From assembly GCA_934045905.1 (NCBI GenBank), contig OW203763.1:36097017-36161016 (forward strand): a stretch of DNA of 64,000 bases, in the 5' to 3' direction. Both the position numbers and the translations under genes were made by a program. Below are positions 45,278 to 56,649 of this stretch, one piece after another. Positions within the stretch are counted from its first letter, which is position 1. Every line of letters starts with the position of its first letter. Below the pieces are notes generated by a model. The model saw only the letters and a program-made list of their open reading frames with translations, made no database searches and was not told where the DNA came from. Source of the stretch: Leuctra nigra (taxonomy: Eukaryota; Arthropoda; Insecta; Plecoptera; Leuctridae).

Positions 45278-46628
45278 TCTAGTGGAGCGGTCGCTCCACG
45301 CCAGCCAAGTCGTACGGCGCGCACACTCTCACACAACATACCGTTCAAACCTAAAGGCTGGAGTAACCCACTTTTACTGTAAGCATCAAAGTGGCATTTT
45401 CGGCCTACTGGATCTCAAAATTGGAAAATCTCACATTGTTGCGAAATATCTTAATTTCGAGCTATGGCCCACCCCACCACATATACCAAATTTTGGAACA
45501 ATAGGTTATGCCATTTGCGAGCTAGAGGGCCGTGAAAACAGTGAAATTACATCACTTTCATCTTCTTCTTCTTCTTCTTCTTCTTCTTCAGATGATGATG
45601 ATTCAGATATCAGGAAACACCGCTATCACCGCCACAGCCTAAACGGCTGAGCCGATCGATCTGAAATTTTTACCACATGTGCACTTTTGGCGTCTGAGGT
45701 GCCTTTTTATAAAACCAACCGGAAGCCGCCATTTTGAAACCGGAAGTGACATCATATCTCGAAAATGGCTAGACCGATCGGAATGAAACTAGCACCAATT
45801 GATTCAGACGGTTCTCTATATGAAATATCAATAGTAAAACTAAAGTTGTCTAATTACTGAAACCGGAAATGACGTCATAGTTATGCGAAATCTGCGAAAA
45901 TTCACTTCTCTGTTATATAAAAACCTATTAATATATATTCAGAAGGCTTATAATGATACATACCATTTATAGAAATAAATTCTAGGTGGCAGTTATTTCA
46001 GCCGCCATATTGAAATCCGGAAGTGATGCCATATCTTGAAAACGGCTGGACCGATTGGAACGATGCTTTCGCAATTCTTCATGCCCTTTAAGCTTATATT
46101 TAGAACCAAACAAAACTTTTTTTAGTAACCATTTCGTAAATGGCGTATTTTTTTTAAATGAATTAGTCATTCTCATTGTTGCTCCGATATGTCTTACAAG
46201 TTGTGTTAATAAACTAAAAAAATTAGTGATATCCCCATAAAAAAACACTCCGTGTAAAAATACCAGCCAAGTCTCTTCAACTATAAAAAAAATAGAAGAA
46301 ATCTAAAAATTCAGCACTGAAAAGGAGTGATATCAAAAAATGGGCCAAGTCAAAACTTAATTTTAAAAACTAAAATATACTTGGCGCATCGTTTTTTACG
46401 GCATTATAGGGTAGATAGATTTTATATACATCACACATCTGGCCTATACTTCTAAACGATCTATATGCACGATGCGCCAAGTATATTTTGGTTTTTAAAA
46501 TTAAGTTTTGACTTGGCCCATTTTTTGATATCACTCCTTTTCAGTGCTGAATTTTTAGATTTCTTCTATTTTTTTTATAGTTGAAGAGACTTGGCTGGTA
46601 TTTTTACACGGAGTGTTTTTTTATGGGG
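45278..46628 (+). mobile_element. Repeat family A-E, copy C (1.35 kb, shorter)
   Basis: Same start and terminal palindrome (46233-46626) as copy A, with fewer internal modules. It has a (TTC)n microsatellite at 45561-45589 followed by GATGATGATTCAGATATCAGG, at the place where copy E has (GATTCA)n. It begins immediately next to the 5' end of the LINE. Confidence 0.8.
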
Positions 46629-48952
46629 TTATAATTACACGAACCAGGGAAAATATCAGAAATAGATGGAGCGAAGAGACGAGCACACTGAAATGTTCAT
46701 TCGTCTTCTTCCTACTCACGTTTTCCCTCTTCTTTCTTCCTTTAACTCTACATCCATCTACTGCACTCATACTTCAATCTTCTAATACTTCAATCTTCTT
46801 AAATATTCTTTATCTTGCTTGGAGATCTAATTATTTACATCGACGCACCTTGAAAAGACGTGATATCATGTTTCCAGTAAGCTTAGACAAAATGTTGAAT
46901 GTCTGCGATTCTTCTTTCTTTGAAATTTTATTTCCTCCCTCAAACACAACCCAATTTGGGATAAATAAACTTACTGTGACCAAGATTCATGGACATCATT
47001 ACTACATTCATACTAGTAGAGACGGTTGTCTCACTCCTATACTGATAACATTGACCGCAGTGAAGCCTTTTCAGACCCTGTGATTGGGGAAATCTGGGTG
47101 GCCCCGGTGATTTAAGCGACGTCTATAGCGTGAAGAGTAAACTTCTTGATGACCAATCCCTGACAACCACTAATTCATAATTCAATCCCTGTCAACCACT
47201 AATTCATAGTTTACACTTGATGTGCCTGCTGGCACGCAGAACAGCTGTTATTTGACGGTATTTAATGGTTTTATAGTTCATTTTGTAGTTTAATTGTAAA
47301 TATCTTATATAAAACAAAAGAACATCGTGCATAGCATATAAATGCAACGACGGCTCAATGGGTAAATTTTGCAGTTTGTTCATATTTTTACCACTAGTGC
47401 TGATATATGCGCTAACGATGCCGGGATACCCCAATATTTCTCATGTCGAAAAGGCTTCACGTTCATTGGTGGAGTGAGAATACCTCTGCTATAGTGTAAG
47501 TGTATATCTATATATATCTCTCTGCCGTGCTGTGACTTTCCAAGGAAGATTTTTTCCATTCCAAGTGTAGAGTAGATTTTAAGGAACAAAGTTATACCAA
47601 ATTTATAGCAATGTACGGCCTGATTTACAAGAAAATATCTCAAATCTTCTAACTGTCACACATTAAATCTACATCTATTAAATCTATTAAATCTATCTAT
47701 TAAATCTATTAAATGTGACAGATTAAATCTATCTGTCAGATCTTCTAACAGAACATTCGTGGTGTTTTTGAAGAAGGCTGTGGTTATATCGCTATGGACT
47801 CGATAGGTCCACAAACAGAATATCACGCGTCGAGAGAAATAGTTCACAAATCATCTAATATGGCAAGAACAAGTGGTCAACATTAACTCATATGATATGC
47901 CACTTCAAAGTCACAGTTTTACTTTCACTTCATTGCGACTACAGAAAGAGGAAATTATGCTGATTTTCAAAAGTGTATAATCTGATTAACTGATTAAGTG
48001 CTTAACTGATTATGTTCTACGATACATATTTTCTTTAAATAACAACTCCTAAGGCTATCAAGCATTAAAATTTGACTAATTTTAGATGGTTAAAAACGAT
48101 TTTGAAAGTACCTTTTTGGAAGATTACTTGAATTTAAGAAATGGTCAAAGGAGGATTTTCAGACTAATTTTTTATATTTTAATCATTAGTTTTTTGAAGG
48201 CAAATACGAGGGCAAATACAGATATACAAAAACTTTGTAGAAATGCGTAAACTGAACTGAGAATCCGAAACTGCAATATTTTGTAGATATTTCAAGTTTA
48301 GACATTCAACCGCTCTTGAGCACTGTCACCGACCGATCACATGTTCGTTCCAATCGTGTCAACTCGGGAGTAGTTCGGCTGCGTGGATGCAACTCTCCGA
48401 TTTGCTTCCCTTGGCTAGAATACGCCTGCAGAAATAGACGCATTTTACACAGAAATGCTTTGTGTTTAGACCGGCAAATAATGTTATTATCATGGCAAAA
48501 TAAGTTTTTATTATTGACAATACTTTCAGGTGGCTGCAGATTAACATATTTGATTGTAGGCAAATCACCTAATGCATGCGTAACTACCGTATATAGAGCG
48601 AGGGATTGGAAGCAATTCGAAAAGTGAATCCCTTGGAGCCGGCCGACTGCCGAGCCGAGGCAAGTGTATGCGTGCGCACGCGCCTTGCCCACCTCCTGTC
48701 TTAGAAACCGCGTTTACTTTGAAATCAGAGCGAAAGTGGTGACATTTGTGTTCGTAATAAGAATTCTATAAGAAGTATTAAGTGATGAATATTTTTGTAA
48801 AAAGATTAAATTATTATACATATAATTATTATATTTTAATATTGTTGGAATGGAAAAGGAAGGGGAAGCAATGCTTCCCTTGCTTCCATTGAGTGCACGC
48901 CACTGCTATCAAGAACGAATCAGTTGCAATATTTTCTTTTAACAGTTTTGAA
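46629..48952. other. Gene-poor DNA with microsatellite
   Basis: A 156-codon open frame at 46613-47083 (+) has no motif and starts inside copy C, so it is not called. Positions 47664-47720 are an ATCTATTAA-type microsatellite. Positions 48650-48700 are GC-richer without splice borders. CACGCCACTG near 48896-48905 resembles a MITE terminus, but its partner is not found. Confidence 0.45.
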
Positions 48953-51149
48953 TCTAGTGGAGCGGTCGCTCCACGCCAGCCAAGTCGTACGACGCGCACA
49001 CTCTCATTTAAAAAGGCTGGAGCAACCCACTTTTACTGTAAGCATCAAAGTAGCATATTCGGCCTACTGGATCTTAAAATTGGTAAATCTCACATTGTTG
49101 CGAAATATCTTAATTTCGAGCTATGGCCCACCCTACAACATATACCAAATTTGGGAACAGTAAGTTACGCCCTTTGCGAGCTAGAAGGCTGTGAAAACAG
49201 TGTTTTAGGGCGGTTTTCATAATCAGTAATCTCCGTAGGCTGGGAGCTAGAATCCGGTAAACAGGCCACAGCCTAAACGGATTATCCGATTGATCTGAAA
49301 TTTTTACCACGTGTGCACTTTTGGCGTCTGATTTGCCCTCCTCACCCATGATTTTTTGTGCCGCCATTTTGAAACCGGAAGTGACGTCATATCTCGTCAA
49401 CGGTTGGACCGATCGGAACGAAATTTGCGCCAATCGATTCAGACGGTCATCTTTATGGATTATCAGTAGAAAAGGGCTAAACATTATGTTAAAGAAACCG
49501 GAAATGACGTTATGAAATTTGAAATACATCGATTGGCATTTCGGTAACAAATTTGATCCGATTATTTTGATATTTATGTAACGTATGTACTTTTGATATC
49601 TCATTTGACTTGTTATAAACCAACTAGAAGCCGCCATTTTGAAACCGGAAGTGACATCATATCTCAATAATGGTTAAATAGATTTGAACGAAACCAGCGC
49701 TAAACAATTAAGACGGTCAACTTTATGTATTATCATCAATAATATTTGCAGTTTCCCATACCAAAACCGGAAATGACGTCACACTTTTAAAAAATCTCAC
49801 ATATTTAGATTTTGATGCAATAAATATACTATTTCAGACAGCTTATAATAAAATGTAATCATGTTTAAATTATAATTCAAGGAGTCAGTGATTTCAGCAG
49901 CCATTTTGAAACCGGAAGAAACGCCATATCTCGAAAACTGGTTAACAGATCAGTATGAAACTAGCGCGAAACGATCTATGGAATAGGAACAGTCAAACTA
50001 GAATGTTCCTATTTATGAGACCGGAAATGACGTCATTCAAATTTATAAATTATTATAATCCCCTCCTATACAATAAATAATATTCAGAAAGCTAAAAATG
50101 ATACACATCATTTATAGTTATAAATTCTATGTAGCAGCGCAGAAAGTTCAGCAGCCAATTGACAACGGATATGTTGCCATATCTCGGAACTTGGTTGACC
50201 GATTGGAATGAAACCTTTGCTATTCCTGATGAAAATAACCAAATTGTAAAGGGTGATTTTTGTTAAAGGATTTAGTAATTGTTCATTTGATTGTCACAAG
50301 TTGTAAGAATAAACTAAAAAAAGGAGTAATATCCCCATAAAAAAACACTTCGTGTTAAAATAACAGCCAAGTCTCTTCAACTAAAAAAAAATATGAAATC
50401 TAAAAATTCTGCACTGAAAAGTAGTGATATCAAAAAATGGGCCAAGTCAAAACTTTATTTGAAAATCAAAAAATACTTGGCGCATCGTTTTTTTAGGGCA
50501 TTATAGGTATACTATATGTCTACTATATGTCTATAACCCAACGGCTGGTGTAATGGATACCTCGGTTCTCGTCAGATCACCGAGGTTAAGCAACATCGAG
50601 CGTGGTCAGCTGTTGGATGGGTGACCATTCAACTCAGTCCTGCCAGTTGCTGCCGTTGGGCCAGAGAGACTGGGGTGGTTGGGGGTTAGTGTAACGACAC
50701 CCCTCCACCTGGTATCAGTCTCTCGACGGGCGTTACACCGTCCTTGGAATGGGACGTTAAATACCAGCAGAGCGCAGGGAGCTAACTACTCACTCGCATG
50801 ACATCCCTAAGTTACGAATCCTCAACCAACTTCACCTCCTTTATAATGGCGCATCGTCAATGGAGTAGAGTTGTTGAGGCGGCAATAGGACTACCAGTCC
50901 TGTAACGCCATTAAAAAAAAAAATAATAAATATGTATTATGTATATTTGATGTATATTTTCTATCTGGCCTATACTTCTAAACTATGTATAGTACACGAT
51001 GCGCCAAGTATTTTTTGATTTTCAAATAAAGTTTTGACTTGGCCCATTTTTTGATATCACTACTTTTCAGTGCAGAATTTTTAGATTTCATATTTTTTTT
51101 AGTTGAAGAGACTTGGCTGTTATTTTTACACGAAGTGTTTTTTATGGGG
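48953..51149 (+). mobile_element. Repeat family A-E, copy D, with SINE inserted
   Basis: Standard start (TCTAGTGGAGCGG) and modules, with the terminal palindrome split by the 5S-derived SINE in its loop (50537-50923). Without the SINE the copy would be about 1.8 kb. It is more diverged than A and B. Confidence 0.8.
50537..50923 (+). mobile_element. 5S-rRNA-derived SINE (SINE3-like)
   Basis: The head at 50537-50660 (124 nt) matches 5S rRNA architecture. It has the conserved CGGTTCTCGTCAGATCACCG and GTTAAGCAAC (A-box/C-box promoter region), GTTGGATGGGTGACC, and helix I formed by CCCAACGGC with GCCGTTGGG. A 250-nt unrelated body and a poly-A tail follow (50913-50923). The tail, and insertion within another transposon, mark it as retroposed. 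It is not a 5S gene of an rDNA array. Confidence 0.85.
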
Positions 51150-51184
51150 ATATAGATGTTCCTGGATGATTTACTGTGCTATCA

Positions 51185-51406
51185 TTCTTTAGGTTTTTTC
51201 GCACTTTTTTCCGAAATTCAATACTTGATTTCGAAACCCAGTACTTTATCAATAACCTAATACAAACATTATATGCCTGGAAGTAAAAGACCCTGATTTC
51301 TTTATTAGTTTCTAAGTATTCCTATCATTCATTTTTTCTGTATGTATGTCAACTGTGATTGTAAATCCATGTACATGTGTAAATAAAGATTTTATAAAAA
51401 AAAAAA
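51185..51406 (+). mobile_element. Short 5'-truncated retroposon with poly-A
   Basis: The 3' end has AATAAAGATTTTATAAAAA and a poly-A run ending 51406. The interrupted sequence (TGTGCTAT before, TGAGCTAT after) looks like a slightly diverged 8-bp target duplication. The uninterrupted form is seen at about 18518-18545. It is probably a LINE 3' fragment. Confidence 0.5.
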
Positions 51407-51453
51407 TGAGCTATGAGGGGTTTACTGCTTTATATTTACGCTTTAATTTCTAA

Positions 51454-52167
51454 AGGAGGGACACCACCGAAAATCGTGCTATTATTTTAATTTTTCGATA
51501 TATATTTTTTTAATGTCATTAAATTATTTATAATGTTAATTTTAGGCTAGTGAAAAAAATTATGTGAATAAGTGAACTGGAAAAAATATATTTAACATTT
51601 AACATTTTGCATTCGCATTTCGCGGTTAAATACTGGCAATGTTTTAATGCCATTTACTAGCAATATTTTTTTCAAGGTTATTTGCAATGGAGAATAAAAT
51701 GAAATCTAATGTACTTGGTGGATTTGCACAATATTTTTTGTGTATGTTATAAACATAATAATGAACAAATTTATGTATTACCAATAGTATATCTTGAGAG
51801 TATCATACACAAAAAAAATTATAAAAATGGGAAATTATGTAAAATTAGCTGAAAAAGAAATTTGTTCAATTAATTAATTTTTCAATCCCACAATTATAAT
51901 CATAAAATAACGCCGATACATAAATTTGTCAAATGCACTTTATTAAACAGAATGAAATTTTTTATAACATTCTAGATCAAACCGTTTTCAAGAAAAAAAA
52001 GTGTCTCCATAGATACCGTAAATTTTTTGGAAAATAATAAAAAAAAAAAAAAAATGTTGCAATTTTTTTTTTATATTTTTTTATAGGTAAAGTTTGACAA
52101 TAATATAAAAAATCAAGTCGTTTGGGTTACAAACATACAAGTTGGGATTTTCGGTGGTGTCCCTCCT
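51454..52167. mobile_element. 714-bp TIR element with TAA target duplication
   Basis: AGGAGGGACACCACCGAAAAT is mirrored at the right end as ATTTTCGGTGGTGTCCCTCCT. TAA lies at 51451-51453 and 52168-52170, a PIF/Harbinger-type duplication. The interior is extremely AT-rich with no frame. Confidence 0.75.
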
Positions 52168-52410
52168 TAATTCCATGTAAAATTACGAACACATGGAACA
52201 ATTTTCGTATCATGAATATTTTCAACGGGCCTTGAAAATGTTGATGGAATGAAAATGTTTATGTGTTTTAAAGAGCGCAAACACTGTCAATAACTCTACG
52301 CTCTTTCGAATGCACGAATTAGGTGACGTGAAAACTGTCCGCCAATCAGAGAGCTGGAGAGTGACTTGACAGCAAGTTGGAGACGCTCGAGATGTGTTGT
52401 TGTTTCACAG

Positions 52411-52584
52411 ATTCACAACCCGACGACATGCGCGGTCTTCTACAGCAAGCGCAAGGTCAAGCGCCGGGCCAAGAACGCGCCATCGTCCTCGTCAGCTCCG
52501 TCCACCCCGCCGGCCGGCTCTGATCCCATCATGCCGCCAGTCCCGGCAGACATGGCCCCAGGAGCGTCGCCACCGCCTGCCTCG
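52411..52584 (+). CDS. Exon F of the host gene (58 codons)
   Basis: A 174-bp GC-rich block lies between TTGTTTCACAG and GCCTCG|GTAAGA, phase 0 at both ends. It begins IHNPTTCAVFYSKRKVKRRA, with a basic cluster (KRKVKRRAK) that fits a classical nuclear localisation signal. It continues as a Ser/Pro/Ala-rich, probably disordered tail ending ASPPPAS. It is the last exon visible. The donor shows that the gene continues beyond this point, across or past the gap. Confidence 0.7.
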
Positions 52585-53090
52585 GTAAGATCACGTTCAT
52601 CTACTTCATGATTCTGTCACTTGGAAAAGGGTCGGTTGTTCTGTAGGGCAGTCTCATTATTTTTTTGAATTTAAAATTAAAAACTCGAGGAAAAATGATC
52701 TCAATCTTCCATTTTCATTGTGAAATCTCGCATTGAAATATTGCCTAGCAATATTTTGAAATATTGCCTTTTTTTTTTTTTTTTTTTTTTTTTTCACGAA
52801 GGCCGTGAACTTATTGTAAAGGGAGATAAGATCGTCCGATTTAAAAATTAATTTTACTGTGAAATAGGAATGTGTTTGGCTGAAAAGTGAAGGTATTGAG
52901 TGGAGACGTGCTGGAAGGTCATAAAAAGCAAAAGGGTTCGTAAATAATACGTAGAATATTGATAAATATCGAGATTTAAGTTTGGTTTTGCTGTGGTTCG
53001 GGATTGGAAAAAGGAAGAGAGATTTGTCACGGTGACATGGGGTAAAATTTCACTGCGGGTCAAAAACTACATTTAACTTTTTAAACCAAG
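52585..53090. other. Intron start and T-rich tract
   Basis: The intron after exon F contains a roughly 27-base poly-T (52768-52794), possibly the tail of a minus-strand retroposon. No gene seen. Confidence 0.5.
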
Positions 53091-53358
53091 GTGTTTAAAG
53101 TGAAAAAAAAATTGTTGATGCATTTGAGATCCAAGATGAAGAGGAGTGTAAATGAAGGTGAGGTCAGCTTGGTTGAAAGACTCATGATGGAGGTACGGGA
53201 ATTGAAGGAAGAAATATCCGATATGAAGATAAAACAGGAAATAGTACATGAAGAGTGGAAGAAAGAAGTTGCTGGTATTAAACAAATACATGAACAAGCA
53301 GATAATGACTCAATTGACATGTTTGCTGAAAGAATGGTTTGGGAAAGTGAATGCAAAG
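53091..53358 (+). CDS. Coiled-coil open frame cut by the assembly gap
   Basis: Open frame of 89 codons before the N run, Glu/Lys-rich with heptad-like spacing (VERLMMEVRELKEEISDMKI). It resembles the coiled-coil part of a LINE ORF1 or a similar transposon protein rather than the host gene. Codon use is AT-rich and no splice borders are seen. The ATG at 53091 or 53136 could be the start. A 200-base gap truncates the 3' side. Confidence 0.4.
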
Positions 53359-53558
53359 NNNNNNNNNNNNNNNNNNNNNNNNNNNNNNNNNNNNNNNNNN
53401 NNNNNNNNNNNNNNNNNNNNNNNNNNNNNNNNNNNNNNNNNNNNNNNNNNNNNNNNNNNNNNNNNNNNNNNNNNNNNNNNNNNNNNNNNNNNNNNNNNNN
53501 NNNNNNNNNNNNNNNNNNNNNNNNNNNNNNNNNNNNNNNNNNNNNNNNNNNNNNNNNN
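53359..53558. other. Assembly gap (200 N)
   Basis: Two hundred consecutive N. A round number suggests a placeholder length. Confidence 1.
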
Positions 53559-54289
53559 AGTGTGTCTATATTATAAAAAATTAAGTTTAGCGTCCCAGAA
53601 TGGCTTCTAAATTGTTAAAAATTTAAAAAAAATGTATTATTGCGACTAATGTTGTGGGACTGAAGGGAGGAAGATAACATGCAGGCAAGTCCGGGGCGCA
53701 CAGACCTGTTTATTGCATCATCTCTTCTTTTGGTATGTTTTTATGCGTTTTGAGTGCAGGTTCAACAATGTTATCAATAGTCATCATTTTCAAATTACAA
53801 CAATAGTCAATATTTTAACATTTAATAACAATACCCAAATAAAACAAAAAAAAATTAAAAGATGGAATATTAAAATTATTATAAATTAAATAGGTATCAA
53901 GTATAGAAAAAATTATATAATCTCTAAATTCTAAAGATGTTAATAAATCGATTAATTTATTTGCAGGTATATCAACTGGAAGGTTGATTGACAGGGCTAG
54001 AACTGAACTGGACTTCGTCTCTATGACCACTCCAGATATGGCAACCCCCCCCCCCCCCCCCCCCCCCCCCATGATCATGATGGAAAACCGTTCCTACCGC
54101 CCTGTCGGGCACACATAAAATTTTACAAAAGTCGCGGCCCCTGGTCAAACTCCGTACTCAGCCGTCACACACGGTGCTGAAAACAATTATAAGTACAAGA
54201 TATATGTATACATCACCATTAAACCTATACACACAAATCATTATGAGATACCTATGTGAGAGGGGGACTTCTCAGGTAGTGAAGAAAGT
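53559..54289. other. Post-gap DNA with poly-C tract
   Basis: TTTAGCGTCCCAGAAT at 53586 also occurs at about 25890, and GTGGGACTGAAG at 53652 recalls 38741 (a LINE 3' region), so retroposon pieces are likely. A C25-type run lies at about 54045-54070. No gene. Confidence 0.4.
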
Positions 54290-54810
54290 CGCACCGTTTC
54301 ACCGATCGATCTGTAATTTTGCACACATGTAGAGACAACCTTTTCTGTTTGCAGACCGTATTTTTTTGTAATCCATTCATTGGTTAAAATTTAAATAAAT
54401 ATCTCCTGATAGACTGAAAAATGAAACGGTCTTGGATAATTCTGATCAAACACATATGTTGCATGGTCATTAAGACCAACATGGCCTCTTATTTTACAAA
54501 TTTCATCCCAATCAGTTAAGAACGTATGAACTTTTGGCAATTTTAATAGCTGTCAGTAATGAAGAATCGAATTGAATGTTTTCCAGTGCCAATTGAATTG
54601 AATCTTGTTTGGTTTATGTACCCAGGGTGTTTAGATGCTATTTTCAAGTTTTGATGAAAAGCATATACTTTTATGTTGATTGAGTGGATCATATTTCAAT
54701 TCAATATGGATGTATATGTTTTCTGTGAGTTGTGTACACATTTCCGGTTCGAGAATTTGCACGTATCCGTGCTCGCTCATCAACGCGATACACTGAGCGT
54801 TTTCCTAGTA
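54290..54810 (+). mobile_element. Dispersed repeat family G, copy 5 (left-truncated)
   Basis: It shares the modules and right end (TTCGAGAATTTGCACGTATC, then CGTGCTCGCTCATCAACGCG) with copy 1. It lacks the hAT insertion seen there. Confidence 0.65.
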
Positions 54811-54842
54811 CTGATAATGTGTTTATTCCATAAAATGTAATA

Positions 54843-55652
54843 CCGGGTGGCGCAAAAGAAAATCCCTGATTGAGAGGTCACTTTATCGAAACTATTATAG
54901 ATAGGATTCTGAATTTTGTACACATATTAGAAAACATACCAAAATTTAATATGTGCAAGTTTCAAAAACATTACTATTGTAGGAAAAAAGTTACAGCTGT
55001 CCAAATTTGGTTGTCAAAAAATTGATTAAACGGAACTCAAATAGCGCGCGTCGAGAAAACTTCCAATCGCCGCTACGCTGTTACTTCAAAACTACGTACG
55101 ATATCAAGCTGAAAATTTCAAATTATATTGAAAATTGATTACGATCTATTGTGTAAAAATTTCAATCAATTTGAATGAATGGAACAAAAATTATGGAATC
55201 TTGAAGTTGAGCGTGAAAACAGAGTAGATGGGAAAAGAATCACTTTTATAACGTGTGTAATAAAAGTTTAGAAACAATCTTCATTTTCTGATTTTGCGCT
55301 CAACTTCAAGATTCCATAATTTTCGTTCCATTCATTCCAATTGACTGAAATTTTACACAATCGATCTTAATATATTTTCAATATAATTTGACATTTTCAG
55401 CTTGATATCGCAAGTAGTTTTAAAGAAACATCATCCCGGCGATTGGAAGTTTTCTCGACTCGCGTTGAGCTCCGTATAATCAATTTTTTGACAACCAAAT
55501 TTGAACAGCTGTAACATTTTTCCTACAAAAGTAATGTTTTTGAAACTTGCACATATTAAATTTTGGTATGTTTCCTAATATGTGTACAAATTTCAGAGTC
55601 CTAACCTTTCTTCAACAGGTCATTGTCATTGGGATTTGTTTGCGCCACCCGG
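54843..55652. mobile_element. 810-bp foldback MITE, TA target (mariner-like)
   Basis: Arms of about 360 bp (54843-55210 and 55290-55652) are inverted. The outer ends are CCGGGTGGCGCAAA and TTTGCGCCACCCGG, flanked by TA on each side (54841-54842, 55653-55654). No transposase. Confidence 0.75.
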
Positions 55653-55677
55653 TATACCGAGGATACTTGGACCTTAA

Positions 55678-56433
55678 GGTGGCTGGTTAGATCGACCATT
55701 TTTTCAGATAGTGTACAATTTTGCTGTACTCACTCATTGGTATCCCCTAAACAACACTTCAAAAAATAAAATACTTCCCGTGTCTAGTTTTCGAGATAGG
55801 CGAATAAGAAAGAAGTATTTTCCCCATGTTATCTTATGGCAGGTTTGAAAAATTTTCTACAATTGAAGATTTTATTTAATTGGCTCGATAGATTTTCAAA
55901 AAACCTATATAAGAAAGAATCTTTGATATATTTACTTTCATTCAAAAAATATAAACCAATATCATCGTGTGCTAAATAAAAAGTTATAGTCGATTCAATT
56001 CAAATTGCGAATAAAGTCAAAACACTTTTGGCAACATGGGAGTGCTCAAGGTAGTTAGAAGGCACTAAATGCCTACTAAAGTTACCTTGACTTTTCATGA
56101 AAGTAAACTCTAGATGTAAGCTCAGCAAACTCAGCTATCATGATTCCGCACAAATTCAAATTTCCAAAGTACGATGTTGCCATATTGTACAGTATTGTTA
56201 AAATTATAGAAATATCTTCAATATCCAATTCAAAACTAACTTCTTTATGGCATTAAAAGTGCTCTAAATAATAAGATAACGTATAAATACCATTTAAATG
56301 TTGTCTATTTCAACTACCCAGTATATTATAAAAGTAAATTATGTGCTAAAAGAATTTATAAACGTAATTTTTTACACTTAATAAATTAGTGAAAGCTCTC
56401 CAATACTTCAGAAAATCGATCGATCCAGCCACC
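55678..56433. mobile_element. 756-bp TIR element with TTAA target duplication
   Basis: GGTGGCTGGTTAGATCGA at the left is mirrored by TCGATCGATCCAGCCACC at the right. TTAA lies at 55674-55677 and 56434-56437. The interior is AT-rich without a coding frame. TTAA-class, like the 212-bp MITE at 12916. Confidence 0.72.
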
Positions 56434-56649
56434 TTAACGAATATTGTATTTGTGAATTTCCAGAACGTACATTCATTTTCGAAATAATGTTTAGACATTG
56501 AGTTGTAATCATCATACAATTGCTGAAATTTTAAAACTCCACAGAATGAAAACAATATACTATTGTTTTTCATTATTTCATACCTTATACATAGTCCGAT
56601 TTTTTTTTACATTTTACAATCCACAACCTGATTTTTCTTTATACAAATA

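Noticed and set aside
46613..47083. 156-codon open frame (+)
   Set aside because: It starts inside the terminal palindrome of a repeat, has no domain or splice border, and shows AT-rich random composition.
49110..49667. 185-codon open frame (-) in copy D
   Set aside because: It runs across non-coding modules of the repeat family and is broken in copies A, B and E.
50537..50660. Genuine 5S rRNA gene
   Set aside because: It has an unrelated body, a poly-A tail and sits inside a transposon palindrome, so it is a SINE head.
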